A DNA stretch of 6,226 nucleotides from an uncultured Prevotellaceae bacterium (GTDB taxonomy: Bacteria > Bacteroidota > Bacteroidia > Bacteroidales > Bacteroidaceae), in contig CAMKTM010000150.1 of assembly GCA_946415695.1 (NCBI GenBank), positions 1 to 6,226 on the forward strand, given 5' to 3'. Below, in pieces: positions 6,185 through 6,226 of this stretch. A program made the position numbers and the translations under genes. The notes beneath the pieces were generated by a model. That model saw only the letters and a program-made list of their open reading frames with translations, had not been told where the DNA came from and searched no databases. Position 1 is the first letter of the stretch, and every line of letters starts with the position of its first letter.

Positions 6185-6226
6185 TAAAAATTATTTCATC
6201 ATCTCCTGTACCCTCCTAATCATCGG

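Larger units (their letters stand above)
5897..6226. other. Non-coding stretch upstream of the barrel gene
   Basis: I find no convincing gene in these 330 bases. Open frames on both strands are short, lack recognisable domains and run through repeat DNA. Bases 5897-5945 are AT-rich and should hold the barrel gene's leader and promoter; a weak match to the Bacteroidetes -7 box lies at 5924-5931 (AACCTTTG on the - strand) without a clear -33 partner. A 9-bp tandem repeat and a hairpin, listed separately, occupy other parts. The remainder (6010-6150) is GC-richer and of unknown origin. Confidence 0.6.

Noticed and set aside
6016..6219. 67-aa open frame on the + strand at the right edge
   Set aside because: It runs through the hairpin, has no recognisable domain and no supporting start context.

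Overview
The window looks like chromosomal DNA from a member of the Bacteroidales (Bacteroides/Prevotella type). The evidence is a large outer-membrane barrel protein with an N-terminal carboxypeptidase-regulatory-like domain, tightly packed genes without clear Shine-Dalgarno sites, and a CXXX-repeat radical-SAM peptide cassette of a type I recall from gut Bacteroidales. The genus cannot be fixed from sequence alone.

Left half (1-2891, + strand): an operon for a putative ribosomally made, post-translationally modified peptide (RiPP). It opens with the 3' part of a precursor gene whose start lies left of the window. The visible 126 residues hold 29 cysteines, nearly all at exact four-residue spacing. 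Six bases later comes a complete radical SAM/SPASM maturase (414 aa). After 4 more bases comes a 326-aa protein that keeps a SPASM-like cysteine set but lacks the radical SAM CX3CX2C motif. Overlapping its end is a 93-aa tryptophan-rich accessory protein. Gene order and content match the predicted CXXX-repeat peptide modification system; the chemistry of the product is unknown to me. The 326-aa gene carries two GC-rich palindromic repeat elements inserted in frame, an unusual case of repetitive elements becoming protein sequence.

Right half (2888-5896, - strand): one long gene for a TonB-receptor-like outer membrane beta-barrel protein with signal peptide, carboxypeptidase-regulatory-like domain, plug-like domain, barrel and a glycine-rich tail. 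It converges on the RiPP operon so tightly that both genes end on the same CTAG, leaving no room for an intergenic terminator.

Right edge (5897-6226): non-coding. It holds a 9-bp-unit tandem repeat just upstream of the barrel gene and a strong 14-bp-arm hairpin further out. No tRNA, rRNA, CRISPR array or intact insertion sequence was seen. The RiPP genes plausibly work together (precursor, core-modifying enzyme, SPASM partner, small helper). No dedicated protease or exporter is in view, and a link to the barrel protein is only neighbourhood.
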